A stretch of 56,165 nucleotides of DNA from Pseudomonadota bacterium (GTDB lineage: Bacteria > Pseudomonadota > Gammaproteobacteria > Burkholderiales > Burkholderiaceae_C). The notes under the pieces are model-generated. The model saw only the letters and a program-made list of their open reading frames with translations, was not told where the DNA came from and ran no database searches. Positions 28,201 to 36,191 of the stretch are shown in pieces; within the stretch, counting starts at the first letter, position 1, and each line of letters opens with the position of its first letter. The stretch is taken from positions 1 to 56,165 of the forward strand of contig JAEZWW010000010.1 in the NCBI GenBank assembly GCA_023442945.1, in the 5' to 3' direction. Both the position numbers and the translations under genes were made by a program.

Positions 28201-29676
28201 GGACTCATAGGTGTTGGTCTCTTGGCTGCCGTCGGGATAGATGATTTTTGTCGGCCGACGGGCTGCCGCGCTGTCGTACTGCACCGTGGTCACCATTCCA
28301 CGCGCATCTGTGATTCGGTCCTGGGTTTCGCTGTCTCGGCTGACAACCATCAGGTCCATCCCGGCTAACTGGTTTTGCAGTCGCCTCCCGCGGATGTCGT
28401 AACGCAGATTCTGCGCGGCGCCATTGGGCAGCTGTATTCCTATGTAGTACTCTTGTTTAACGCGGTCAAAGTCAACCCGGTAGTTGGTGGTGGCACCCAC
28501 TTCATCTTTGAAGCTACCGACTCGAATCGCGGGTGGGATGCTGATTTTGGTCGAGCCAATGCTGCCGCCGCACGCCTGCGCGCCGGTCGAAATGCCGCCG
28601 CTCCCTCCACCACCGCCGCTGCCGATACCGCCGCCGCCTCCCCCACCTTGATTGGAGCGCTTGAGCACGCGGGGCGGCTGGGTCAAGTACCCGAGGGTGA
28701 TTTGTCCACCTTCAGGATCCGTGCGGGTCGAGATGTATCCGGCGCTGTTGTACGTATAAGTCCAGGTTCGCCCTTGTGAGTCGGTCACCTTGGTAAGTTG
28801 CGCCAACCCGATGCTTCCATTGGAGCTGGTGGGAAGTGCCAAGGCGGTTTCCCGCAAGGCAGTTCGCGCACCTGCCGTGGTAGCCCACTCGTACTTCACC
28901 GACCGACCATAGTTATCACTGACGCGCGTGGGGTAGCCCGCGCCACCCTCGTACTCGACGTTGATGACTTGCTTGCCCTGGTGATCTTTGACGCCTGTGA
29001 TTCTCCCGTCCGCGTCGCGCACCAGACTTACCTTGACGCCGGCGGCGTTCGTCCAACTGTCGAGTTGGCCCATCGCGTCGTAGTCGATCGTGTTGCCTTC
29101 GCGGTCATACCATTGCCAACCGGTGGCAGTGCCGCCGGCATCACCGGTCGTTCGAAGGTAGTTGTTCTCGTCAAAAGAGAAAACGTCACCGGCGCGAATG
29201 CTGGACAGCTGAATGCCATCAACACACTTCGGACCGGTGCTGATCCCGCTGCCACCCCCACCACCCCCACTCGAACCGATAGAGGTGGACCCGCCGCCCG
29301 ATGAATTGGCGCCCTGGGAGCCAGAACCGCTGCGATTGGCCAGGCGCGTGTAGATCCGGTCTGCTCGACCGACTGCCAAAACACCCCCCATGGGGTCCGG
29401 GTACAGGATCAGGTCGCCCCAACGATCGTTCAAATACCACTTTCCCCAAGTCCAGGTTCGGTTAATCGCTACGCGCCCACCTAGCACTTTGACCACCAGG
29501 TCCTCAGTGCTTTCGGTGTAGTCCTGGTTGGGCAGGCTGATCTGCCGCGTGCTGAGCTGCGCGTGCGCCGTGCCCGCGGCAAGGCTAATCAGGACAGCCA
29601 AGCACCGCATTGGCAGTTGAAAACCGTTGCCCAGCCGCAATGCCCGGGCGATCATGAAGTGCTTGTTCAATTTCAT
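25210..29676 (-). CDS. rhs: Sec-exported Rhs/YD-repeat polymorphic toxin
   Basis: 1488 residues from the ATG at 29676 (an in-frame TTG lies three codons upstream). A long signal peptide (positive region, then CLAVLISLAAGTAHAQ) replaces the PAAR/T6SS-type N-terminus of many Rhs proteins. N-terminal domain with TWTWGKWYLNDRWGDLILYPDP, two glycine-rich linkers each ending GGISTG/GSGISTG near residues 118-148 and 344-366, then about 25 YD repeats forming the shell. The shell ends with LRFPGQYYDKETELHQNWFRDYNPGVGRYAQGDPIGL. The C-terminal ~133 residues are a variable tip with hydrophobic, glycine-rich stretches, not assignable to a toxin family. Fifth gene of a same-strand run of exported proteins, followed directly by its candidate immunity gene. 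Confidence 0.93.
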   Translation of the reverse strand: MKLNKHFMIARALRLGNGFQLPMRCLAVLISLAAGTAHAQLSTRQISLPNQDYTESTEDLVVKVLGGRVAINRTWTWGKWYLNDRWGDLILYPDPMGGVLAVGRADRIYTRLANRSGSGSQGANSSGGGSTSIGSSGGGGGGSGISTGPKCVDGIQLSSIRAGDVFSFDENNYLRTTGDAGGTATGWQWYDREGNTIDYDAMGQLDSWTNAAGVKVSLVRDADGRITGVKDHQGKQVINVEYEGGAGYPTRVSDNYGRSVKYEWATTAGARTALRETALALPTSSNGSIGLAQLTKVTDSQGRTWTYTYNSAGYISTRTDPEGGQITLGYLTQPPRVLKRSNQGGGGGGGIGSGGGGGSGGISTGAQACGGSIGSTKISIPPAIRVGSFKDEVGATTNYRVDFDRVKQEYYIGIQLPNGAAQNLRYDIRGRRLQNQLAGMDLMVVSRDSETQDRITDARGMVTTVQYDSAAARRPTKIIYPDGSQETNTYESIYNRKTSHTDTLGMVSTWDYDAKGNVLQYVEAKGRPEQRTTQYTYDQWGQMLSKTRGAGAGQGADAITERFEYDANGNQTKVTNGQAQSSSFTFNPQGLPLTETDPLNQTTVNTYDPAGNLTSSTNPAGKRTEFSYDGRGRLNLITSAAGRSQSATYDKAGQLISVKDPAGAVTTLAYTPLGLPEQLKQPSGATFNAAYTLQGRISKLTDPAGNTTEYRYGASGDVLAGLQTVTVYPTFQETYGYNQRNVRTKVTQAIGRAENPTQLEGYDAMGQRVSATDPAGNTTLYQWDGLGRLIKVTDALGGITAQTWDAHDNLLTVTDAKGNQHKFAYDKAGRKTQETRPMGGTIQTAYDAAGRPTQRQDAGGNLTTYTWDAAENLTGKQSKLAGGTVDEAATFTYDSDGQLTGYDQKDGAGRLISSATYTLDALGRRTQTQLTYAKPDGSGTVSHTLGQDYNADGQLASQRWPDGSQGSFTYQNGQLNAIQLPGAGGQIGIGAYNWQVAGKITTPGVTITQTADPLQRFATIKVEQNGATPRALLTRGYQYDLAGNITRIDSDAGATDYGYDPLGRLTQAAPDQALQAKGLPQEQYGYDAVGNRTSSAHQAGAWSYNADNQLIQYPKTTPFSATPAVDTQVSYTPQGHTKEETNAQGTRTFSYNAAERLSELSQGSATVRYRYDPFGRRISKSVTQGGSTQTTYFLNGDSALMAEADGNGQISRAYGFSPNTQSEEQDLWSTDPVWQAELGGKSSLSDAAFHYMATDHLGTPILATDKQGNKSWRGQSEAFGNTSADGGSAIQMNLRFPGQYYDKETELHQNWFRDYNPGVGRYAQGDPIGLAGGLNIYAYTKNRPTMGVDPSGEFGPIGFVLGGAINGGLQLFVMSYVGGVSISDALQCIDYRKVITAAAFGFIGPTLGGNKLLPKVGNIFKKKWGQEYSIQSIGKNMGKGTFLNGMTSLSPTPPLHWWGANECECDQIHQNVKEKSNSWIRALSNLVM
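25695..26615. repeat. ~0.92-kb direct repeat of rhs core, copy in the intact gene
   Basis: Partner of 22411-23334. Contains the conserved end of the Rhs core, up to the tip boundary. The pair offers homology for swapping the downstream tip and immunity gene onto the intact rhs gene. Confidence 0.9.
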
Positions 29677-29776
29677 ATCCTGCAATACCTAATTCGCAAC
29701 TAGCGCGCATTCCCAGCATCAGTTGGTGCAGCGCGCCCGCTCATATCAGTGCATTCGACGTCCATGTGGGCAAACG

Positions 29777-32700
29777 TCACCCGCCGCCGGGTCCTATCCC
29801 TGCGGAACAGTCTGGGCAAGATGGAACGCAGGTAGGCACGAGCGGCATCGGGGTGCCACCACTGACCCAACCGCCGCCCCAGCCACCACCGCCTGGGCCA
29901 CCGCCATTGCCACCGGTTCCACTACCCCACGAGCCGCCACCGCTGCCCCCGCAACTGGCGCCGGTGACGCGGCTGATGCTTGAGCAAGCGGAGCCCGCTC
30001 GCACATCGCCCGAAGCACACTCGTAGTCGTAGGTGGTGCAGGCTTGGGTCTGGTAGCTGGAGCAACTGGCCGCCTTGGCGGCATCTCGCACGGTTGTGTC
30101 GGGTACCTTGTTGGCCGCCATCGCCCGGCTGTCGCCCGAGCGCAGGAACGCGCGAATGGCGTCTTGCATCTGCCCGCTCACCTGGTAGGCGCCGCCCAGG
30201 CGTTCAAGTGTGTTGGCCGGAGCCATGTTCACTTTCAGGCCCATGGGCAGCTCTTTGAGGCTGGTGACGCGGAACGGGATCACCACCCGGCTCTTGGCCG
30301 CCAGTTGCGTGGGCAGTTGTCCGAAGAACTCGTACTTGAAGTTCTCGTCCGTGGTCGGCAGTGCGTACTTGAGGTTGTCTGCACGCACCAAACCGTAGTT
30401 GCTCAAGGTCAACTCGCCGGTGAACTCCTCACCCTGCTGCAGCGCAGGCAGGTTGATGCTCATAGGCTCGAGCAGCACCACGGGCGCCGGCACCTGGGTT
30501 TGGTACGTGGCTTCCAGAACGATGTTGTAGACATCGCGGATGGTGGTTTCGGTCACGCTGAACTCGACGCTGACGACCTGGTAGTCGAGGAACACGCGTT
30601 CGTTGGCGGTAAGACCGGCACTCACGGTGATCCGACCGCTGCTGTCAACGTGGTTGGACGCGCTGGCGCGCCAGCGGTAGTTGCCTGGCGGAATGGCGGT
30701 GAACTCCGCCAAGCCAGAGGCGTTGCTGGTGGCAGTGCGGACATCGTTGGTCAGCGCTTCGTTTTGCAGCGTGATGCGGGCACCACTCAGGCCCGGAATC
30801 GGCTGACCATTTGCGTCCAAGGTCCCGGTGTAGATGTCCACCATCTTGAAGCGCACGCCGCCCTGACCGTCACGCACCACCGCGACGGTGACCGGCACCT
30901 GGCCACCCGGGTCGTTGTCCGCGGTGATGCGAATTTGCAGCTGGTGGTAGCCGTCGGGCACCTCAGTGCCAGGGCTTGCATCGACCTGAATCAGCGTGGA
31001 CTGCCCGATGTCGATAGCGCCGATGTCGCCGGCACTGGCCAAACGCACCCAGGCTGGAGGAGCACCTCCCTCACGGGTAAGGAGCTGCACCTTGACGTTC
31101 TGGGCCGGGCTGTAGCCCTTGTTGGTGATGGTCAGCTTGCCACTGGCGGTCTTGGTCTGCTGCACGCCGATCTCGAGCGCGGTGGGCTCAGGGGTCAAAC
31201 CCGGACGTGCCTCGTGCAGCTGGTAGTCGAGTCGAAGCTCGGCGCGCGGGGTGGCGCCGCTTTCGTTGGCAAACAGCTTCAAGATGATGGTGCCGGTCGC
31301 ACCGGCCGAAGCACTGCCGGTCAGCTTGATCGACAGCGGCGCGGTGGTGCCCGGCGCGATGTTGACGGCGCTGCCGAGATCGAGGGTGATGCCGGGAGGC
31401 AAGCTGCCCGAAGGTTGATCAGCAGGCAGCGCCTTCCACTGCACGCCGGTAGCACCAGTGCCCGCGCTGGCCGTGACACTGATCGTCGCAGCGCTGGCGA
31501 ATCCTCGAATAGCGTTCAGCTTGAACTGGCCGTAGTTGGCGCTCAAGCGGTTGATGGTGAAACTGCCGTTCGAGGGGCGGGTGGCGTAGGCTGCGTCCTC
31601 TGGATGAACCAGACGGACCTCATAGGTCCCAGCATCCGTCGGTTGGGGGACGAAGTTGTAGGTAAAGCGGCCTGCCGCGTCGGTGACGAGATTCAGGCGG
31701 CGCTCGAAGCCCTGCACCTTCAACACCATGCGCAACGCGGCGGTCGGCACCGCTTGCTCGCCAGGATTCGTCACCACCTCACCAGAGATCTGAATAGGCA
31801 TGGTTCCGAACGACATGGCTGGCGTGATCGTGACGTTGCGGGCGATATACGGCGGCGGCGTTTCCGGCGGCACGATCACCTTCTGGACGGTGACGTTGCG
31901 CGACGCTTCTGCGGTCTTGCCGGCCACGTTGGTGGCGACGGCCCGCAAAGCGTAGGCTCCGTCGGCCACGGCGGCGGCGTCCCAAGTCACCGACCAAGGC
32001 GCTTCAGTGCGGCTGCCAATCGATTGCGCGCCGGCAAAGAAGTCGACCCGCTTGATGCCACCAGCGTCCAGCGCGCTGACTTCGACCACCGCTTTGGTGC
32101 TCAAGATGGCGTTTTCAGCAGGGCTGACAAACACCACCGTAGGCACGCTGGCGGTATAGGTCACGCTGACGGCGTTGCTGAGCGGACTGTCGCCGCGCGC
32201 GTTGCGCGCTCGCGCGGTGATTTGATGGGTGCCCTCAGGAATCGTGACGTTAGCGCCGAAGCCTCCAGTGTTGCTGGCCACGACCGGCGTGCCGACGGGT
32301 TGCCCGTCGACATACAGCTGCACGCTCGCACCTGGGACCGCGGTGCCAGCCACCGATACCTGGGGCGTCTGCACCGTGGAGCCATTGGCCGGAGCCGTGA
32401 GCACTGGCGCAGCGGGCGCGCTGAGCGTCAGCGTGAACGGCAGGTTCACTGTCGTCTGCCCGCCATCACCATCGGTCACGACCACCGCGAAGGTATGGGC
32501 TCCGTTGGCCAACGGGGCAAAGTCCAGAAACTGGCTCGCCGTGACCGGACTGGTGTTGCCGTAGGTTTGGTCGAACACCGAAGTGCTATTGACCGCAGCC
32601 TGAACTCTGGCGATGCCGACAGGGCTTTCTGCCGTGATCGCGAGAACGCCCGGTTGAGTGATCGTGCTGCTGGCGGTTAGCACTTGGCCGGCGAAGTTAA

Positions 32701-34054
32701 CCACGACCTCGGGGCCAGCTACGCCGCCGCTCTTTTGCACGGTAACTTGTCGGCTGTTGGTGTTGGACTGGCCAGCAGGATTGGTCGCCCGCGCGCTCAG
32801 GGTGTGAACGCCGTTTCTGACGTTGGCCAAAGACCATGTGGTTTGGTAGGGAGGTGCCGTGAGCAACGCCAGGCGTTGGCCGTCGGCCAGTATCTCGACT
32901 TCCTTGACGCCCTCGGGATCGCTCGCAGTGACCACGACGACCGTGTCCTGGGTCAGGACTTCGCCGGCCGCAGGTTGGTCAAACTGGACGATCGGCCCAG
33001 TGGGTGCGTAGGCAATCGGCTGAGAAAGCTGGAAGGTGTTGGTGCTTCCCTGTGCGGTTCTGAACTGCACGTAAAGCATCTTGTCGCCGGGCGTCGCAGA
33101 CAGGGTGACGTTGGCCATGGTGGGCGTGCCTTCCATGCCCAACCACGGTTCGTTCGTGAAGGTGCCTTGCTCTGCGATGCGGTACTGCGCCGCTTGAGGG
33201 CAATCGAGCTGGACTTGCACCAGGCGCGTGCGCGTGACATAGCCCGCGGTTGGCACAATGCTGCAGGTCACTACGGGCAGGGTCGTGAGGAACTGCCCGT
33301 AGTTGACGCCGGAACTGACCGCATCACCTTGACCGGCTGGATTGCCTACCGCGTCCTTGGGGCCGGAGGCGTGGCCCCACCAGTTGCCCTGCGCATTGAC
33401 GACGGTGGCTGGATTGAGGTTGCGCACGCCGAAGTCGGTGTTTCCAGCCAGATCGGACTCGCCAACGTTCGGCGTAGCGCCTTGCTCTGCTTGCAGGCCT
33501 ACACCATTCCCGCTGAAGCGCGACTGGGAAAAACTCGGAGAGCCGGGGCCGACAACGCGTACGCCGACTGCGTTGTTCAGCAGTTGAAGCTTCGTGAAAT
33601 TAAAGCTGCCACCGGGCAGAGACAAGGCGGCACCGCCATTTAAGTCGGCTGGCAGGCCTGCACTGCCGCCGGCGTAGCGGATGCTTAGACCATTTAGGCT
33701 CAAACCCCAAGTCGGCGCCTCCTTCGCGACGATCACCCCAAGCCAATCGCCGCGCTTTGGAACCGCTGGGGCATTGCCGACGGAACCCACTACCTGATCA
33801 TCTGCCTGACTCGTAAGAATAACGTTCGCGCCCACAGTCAGGCGGTCATGGACATACAAACCCGCACCGGGTCCAAATTTGACAACCACGTCGCTACTGA
33901 TGCTCAACTGAGATGTATCAGCAGCGTGGGCAGCCAGCGATATAGCGACCAAGCAGGCGCCGGCAAGTACTTGGGGGGCGGCTTTTGCCACACGCCGTCC
34001 TGGCGCCATCACCGCTGAAAGAAGGCGATTCAAAGTCATACTCTCTCGCCTCAT
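29777..34054 (-). CDS. Large exported protein: beta-helix, Ig-like repeats and Cys/Gly-rich C-terminus
   Basis: 1425 residues; the ATG at 34054 overlaps the previous stop (ATGA), and a second ATG at 34039 is possible. Signal peptide ending ISLAAHAAD. Residues ~50-240 look like a right-handed beta-helix (repeated short beta-strands, LNNAVGVRVVGPGSPSFSQS, GNWWGHASGP). Then several bacterial Ig-like domains (for example VKEVEILADGQRLALLTAPP and IKRVDFFAGAQSIGSRTEAPW), a CARDB-like part (KLTITNKGYSPAQNVKVQL) and a carboxypeptidase-regulatory-like part (SGLAEFTAIPPGNYRWRA). The last ~90 residues are rich in Cys and Gly. Likely a surface or secreted scaffold working with the Rhs protein encoded 100 bp downstream. 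Function is not known. Confidence 0.85.
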   Translation of the reverse strand: MRRESMTLNRLLSAVMAPGRRVAKAAPQVLAGACLVAISLAAHAADTSQLSISSDVVVKFGPGAGLYVHDRLTVGANVILTSQADDQVVGSVGNAPAVPKRGDWLGVIVAKEAPTWGLSLNGLSIRYAGGSAGLPADLNGGAALSLPGGSFNFTKLQLLNNAVGVRVVGPGSPSFSQSRFSGNGVGLQAEQGATPNVGESDLAGNTDFGVRNLNPATVVNAQGNWWGHASGPKDAVGNPAGQGDAVSSGVNYGQFLTTLPVVTCSIVPTAGYVTRTRLVQVQLDCPQAAQYRIAEQGTFTNEPWLGMEGTPTMANVTLSATPGDKMLYVQFRTAQGSTNTFQLSQPIAYAPTGPIVQFDQPAAGEVLTQDTVVVVTASDPEGVKEVEILADGQRLALLTAPPYQTTWSLANVRNGVHTLSARATNPAGQSNTNSRQVTVQKSGGVAGPEVVVNFAGQVLTASSTITQPGVLAITAESPVGIARVQAAVNSTSVFDQTYGNTSPVTASQFLDFAPLANGAHTFAVVVTDGDGGQTTVNLPFTLTLSAPAAPVLTAPANGSTVQTPQVSVAGTAVPGASVQLYVDGQPVGTPVVASNTGGFGANVTIPEGTHQITARARNARGDSPLSNAVSVTYTASVPTVVFVSPAENAILSTKAVVEVSALDAGGIKRVDFFAGAQSIGSRTEAPWSVTWDAAAVADGAYALRAVATNVAGKTAEASRNVTVQKVIVPPETPPPYIARNVTITPAMSFGTMPIQISGEVVTNPGEQAVPTAALRMVLKVQGFERRLNLVTDAAGRFTYNFVPQPTDAGTYEVRLVHPEDAAYATRPSNGSFTINRLSANYGQFKLNAIRGFASAATISVTASAGTGATGVQWKALPADQPSGSLPPGITLDLGSAVNIAPGTTAPLSIKLTGSASAGATGTIILKLFANESGATPRAELRLDYQLHEARPGLTPEPTALEIGVQQTKTASGKLTITNKGYSPAQNVKVQLLTREGGAPPAWVRLASAGDIGAIDIGQSTLIQVDASPGTEVPDGYHQLQIRITADNDPGGQVPVTVAVVRDGQGGVRFKMVDIYTGTLDANGQPIPGLSGARITLQNEALTNDVRTATSNASGLAEFTAIPPGNYRWRASASNHVDSSGRITVSAGLTANERVFLDYQVVSVEFSVTETTIRDVYNIVLEATYQTQVPAPVVLLEPMSINLPALQQGEEFTGELTLSNYGLVRADNLKYALPTTDENFKYEFFGQLPTQLAAKSRVVIPFRVTSLKELPMGLKVNMAPANTLERLGGAYQVSGQMQDAIRAFLRSGDSRAMAANKVPDTTVRDAAKAASCSSYQTQACTTYDYECASGDVRAGSACSSISRVTGASCGGSGGGSWGSGTGGNGGGPGGGGWGGGWVSGGTPMPLVPTCVPSCPDCSAGIGPGGG

Positions 34055-35280
34055 GGGTTGAGGGCAACGGGCGCATTGCCCGAGTTATTGGCCTCGTTGT
34101 CTTCTGCGATCACTCCAGCGCTGGTCATGTCTCCCGGCACGCCAATGATGGAGTACAAAGTGCAAACACCACCGCTTGCACAGGTGCTACCCGTGTTGGC
34201 GTAGTAATAAGACCCGCCGACAGCATCCGCCTTGATGTGCAGCGTGTAGGTGCCCGCAGGCACCGCGGGCCAATCAGCGTTGGCGCCAACGTTCGGCGCC
34301 GTTCTAAACACGGTGCTCACATCCACCGCCTGGCCCGGCGCTATCGCACCCGTGTGCTTGTATGCGCCCAGCAGCAAGCGTGCGCTGGTGTCGAGCACAC
34401 CGCTGCTGCTCAGGTACGCGCCAACCGCAAAGTCGCGCGGCGTGGTCATGCCCCCAATGTTTCGGATCTTGTAGCTCGCCTCAATGTTGTAGCTGCCATC
34501 CGCATTGATGCTCACCGCCTTGACCTGCACATCGCTGATGGTCAAGTCCGGTTGCGTGCTGGCCGCGGGATCAATCTCGACCAGACCGCCCTGCACCAGA
34601 TAGGGAATCCCAACTAGGCCCCAAACGACCTGACCGCGAACCTTTCCCGGCGGAACAGCTACGGCATTCAGCGCGTTGCCCGTCGCGCTCAAGTTGCGCC
34701 CTATCGGAGATGCCGCCAGGTCAACACTGATCGCCGCACCACTGTGGTTTTGGAATGTAGAGTTGTTGATGACCGGTGAGCAGCCTTCGACCACCAAGCC
34801 GCTGCCGTAAGACATCTGCACATGGTTCAGCACGGTTTGCGCACTGTTGGTGCCTGCCGTGAGTCGCCATTGGCGCCAATCTCCCGGCGCCGGCTTGCTC
34901 GCGTCCGATGTGATGACGATCGGGTTGTCTGCGGTTCCGATAGCTTGAAGCGACCCTTGCTTCAGCGTAAAGCTTGCACCTGCGGCCATGCGCACCTGCG
35001 CGCCGGCCTGAATCGTCAAGACGGCGCCACTGTCCAAGACCACGTCGCCCTGCAGAACGTAGGGCGACGCCGCAGCGCTCCACGTCGTGTTGCTGTTGAT
35101 CGTTCCAGTGATGTTGACCGCCGCTTGGGCAATCGTCGTCCCGAGCAGCAACATCAAGAACGCACTTGCTTGGCGCCAAAGGCTGCGATCCCGTAGCCTC
35201 GTCGCCAGGGCGAACACAGCAAGCCAGCACCCAATCAAGCCAGCGCGGCCTGCGTTTTGAAGATAAGCGGCAAACTTCAT
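34051..35280 (-). CDS. Exported beta-helix/CARDB protein
   Basis: 409 residues from the ATG at 35280 (MKFAAYLQNAGRAGLIG); longer frames overlap the upstream gene. The N-terminal ~50 residues hold two hydrophobic segments, the second ending TTIAQAAV, probably the signal peptide. Residues ~50-190 read as a right-handed beta-helix (VLDSGAVLTIQAGAQVRMAAG, GDWRQWRLTAG, NNSTFQNHSGAAISVD), followed by a CARDB-type adhesive domain (QPDLTISDVQVKAVSINADG). The helix resembles the N-terminal part of the next gene's product. Its stop overlaps the next start by 4 bp; it starts 11 bp after the rhodanese gene. Confidence 0.8.
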   Translation of the reverse strand: MKFAAYLQNAGRAGLIGCWLAVFALATRLRDRSLWRQASAFLMLLLGTTIAQAAVNITGTINSNTTWSAAASPYVLQGDVVLDSGAVLTIQAGAQVRMAAGASFTLKQGSLQAIGTADNPIVITSDASKPAPGDWRQWRLTAGTNSAQTVLNHVQMSYGSGLVVEGCSPVINNSTFQNHSGAAISVDLAASPIGRNLSATGNALNAVAVPPGKVRGQVVWGLVGIPYLVQGGLVEIDPAASTQPDLTISDVQVKAVSINADGSYNIEASYKIRNIGGMTTPRDFAVGAYLSSSGVLDTSARLLLGAYKHTGAIAPGQAVDVSTVFRTAPNVGANADWPAVPAGTYTLHIKADAVGGSYYYANTGSTCASGGVCTLYSIIGVPGDMTSAGVIAEDNEANNSGNAPVALNP

Positions 35281-35291
35281 GAACCGAATTC

Positions 35292-36191
35292 CTACATTCC
35301 GCACAGGCGCGGCAATGAGCGGCCCGCATGGGCCGCCAGGCTTTTTTGTTGTTGGAGGTAGCTCGCGTACGCTGACCACCCGCCTTTCAACCAAACAGGT
35401 TGGGATGGGAGTGGCGTAGAACCTGCAGACGCTTGCTCTTGCCAAAGGGTGCGTAAGCGACCCAAGACTTCGTCACTCGAGGTAATGACCAACCATTGCT
35501 TGTGTATCGGCAGCGGGGTGGTTGCAGTCGCTCTAAACCGCTGGATCGCAAGCGACGGATTCGAGCTCGACTCCACCAAGGCGGGCACGGCCGGCAGTTG
35601 CGCAACCTCTGTCTCACTCAAACCAACAGCTGCGATCTGCCATTGGTCGCTTGCAGCGCCTAACCACAACTCCTGGGCGCTGGCTTCATCCGGTGCCATA
35701 AGATTTCCAGTCACTTGCACGGGCTGCCCAAGCTGACGCCAGGTCCGCGCGCCACCGACCAACACGCGAATGTCTTTGAAGCTGCCGGATGCGCGCAGGG
35801 TGGCGCATTGGCTCGACAGCGCATGCAGATCGACGCCGGTGCCGATCAGGATGACGGACTGGCCTTTTAGGAACGCTTTGTCCTGCAATTCGGCACTGTC
35901 GACGGCTGTGACGCCGGGAAGCAACAACTGCCGCCGCGTGCCGGCATCCCGCACGTCAACCCATTGGAAGCCCTGAGCCCTCACGGCGTCTTGCGCTTGA
36001 ATCCAGCCGATCCAGCAAGCGCGCTGGGCTTGCGAGTAGGCTGCGGTCGTGAGCTCCAACTGCACGGGGTTCAAGGCCTCAGCAGCCTCCCGATCGCAGG
36101 TGAGCGAACGCTCAGCAGTCTCACTACGCGCGGGGCCTGCGCTCAATACCCCCGCTACAGCCAGCAGCGCCAGCGCAGACCGCGCGTTCAC
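35292..36191 (-). CDS. Exported rhodanese-like protein lacking the catalytic cysteine
   Basis: 299 residues from the GTG at 36191, which overlaps the stop of the previous gene (GTGA). Signal peptide NARSALALLAVAGVLSAGPARSE. A rhodanese-like fold covers about residues 68-165: FQWVDVRDAGTRRQLLLPGV, SVILIGTGVDLHALSSQC, IRVLVGGARTWRQLG. In true rhodaneses a cysteine follows the central strand (VxYCxxG); here the loop is IGTGVD, so sulphur transfer is unlikely. C-terminal part is unassigned and ends SLPRLCGM. Probably a structural or binding role in the Rhs-associated operon. Confidence 0.8.
   Translation of the reverse strand: MNARSALALLAVAGVLSAGPARSETAERSLTCDREAAEALNPVQLELTTAAYSQAQRACWIGWIQAQDAVRAQGFQWVDVRDAGTRRQLLLPGVTAVDSAELQDKAFLKGQSVILIGTGVDLHALSSQCATLRASGSFKDIRVLVGGARTWRQLGQPVQVTGNLMAPDEASAQELWLGAASDQWQIAAVGLSETEVAQLPAVPALVESSSNPSLAIQRFRATATTPLPIHKQWLVITSSDEVLGRLRTLWQEQASAGSTPLPSQPVWLKGGWSAYASYLQQQKSLAAHAGRSLPRLCGM

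Noticed and set aside
25210..29676. Type VI secretion effector Rhs
   Set aside because: No PAAR or VgrG-related part; the protein starts with a Sec signal peptide and no T6SS genes are in the window.
26000..33640. Long plus-strand frames opposite rhs and the Ig-like genes
   Set aside because: Mirror frames of repetitive coding sequence; no recognisable domain and no ribosome binding sites.
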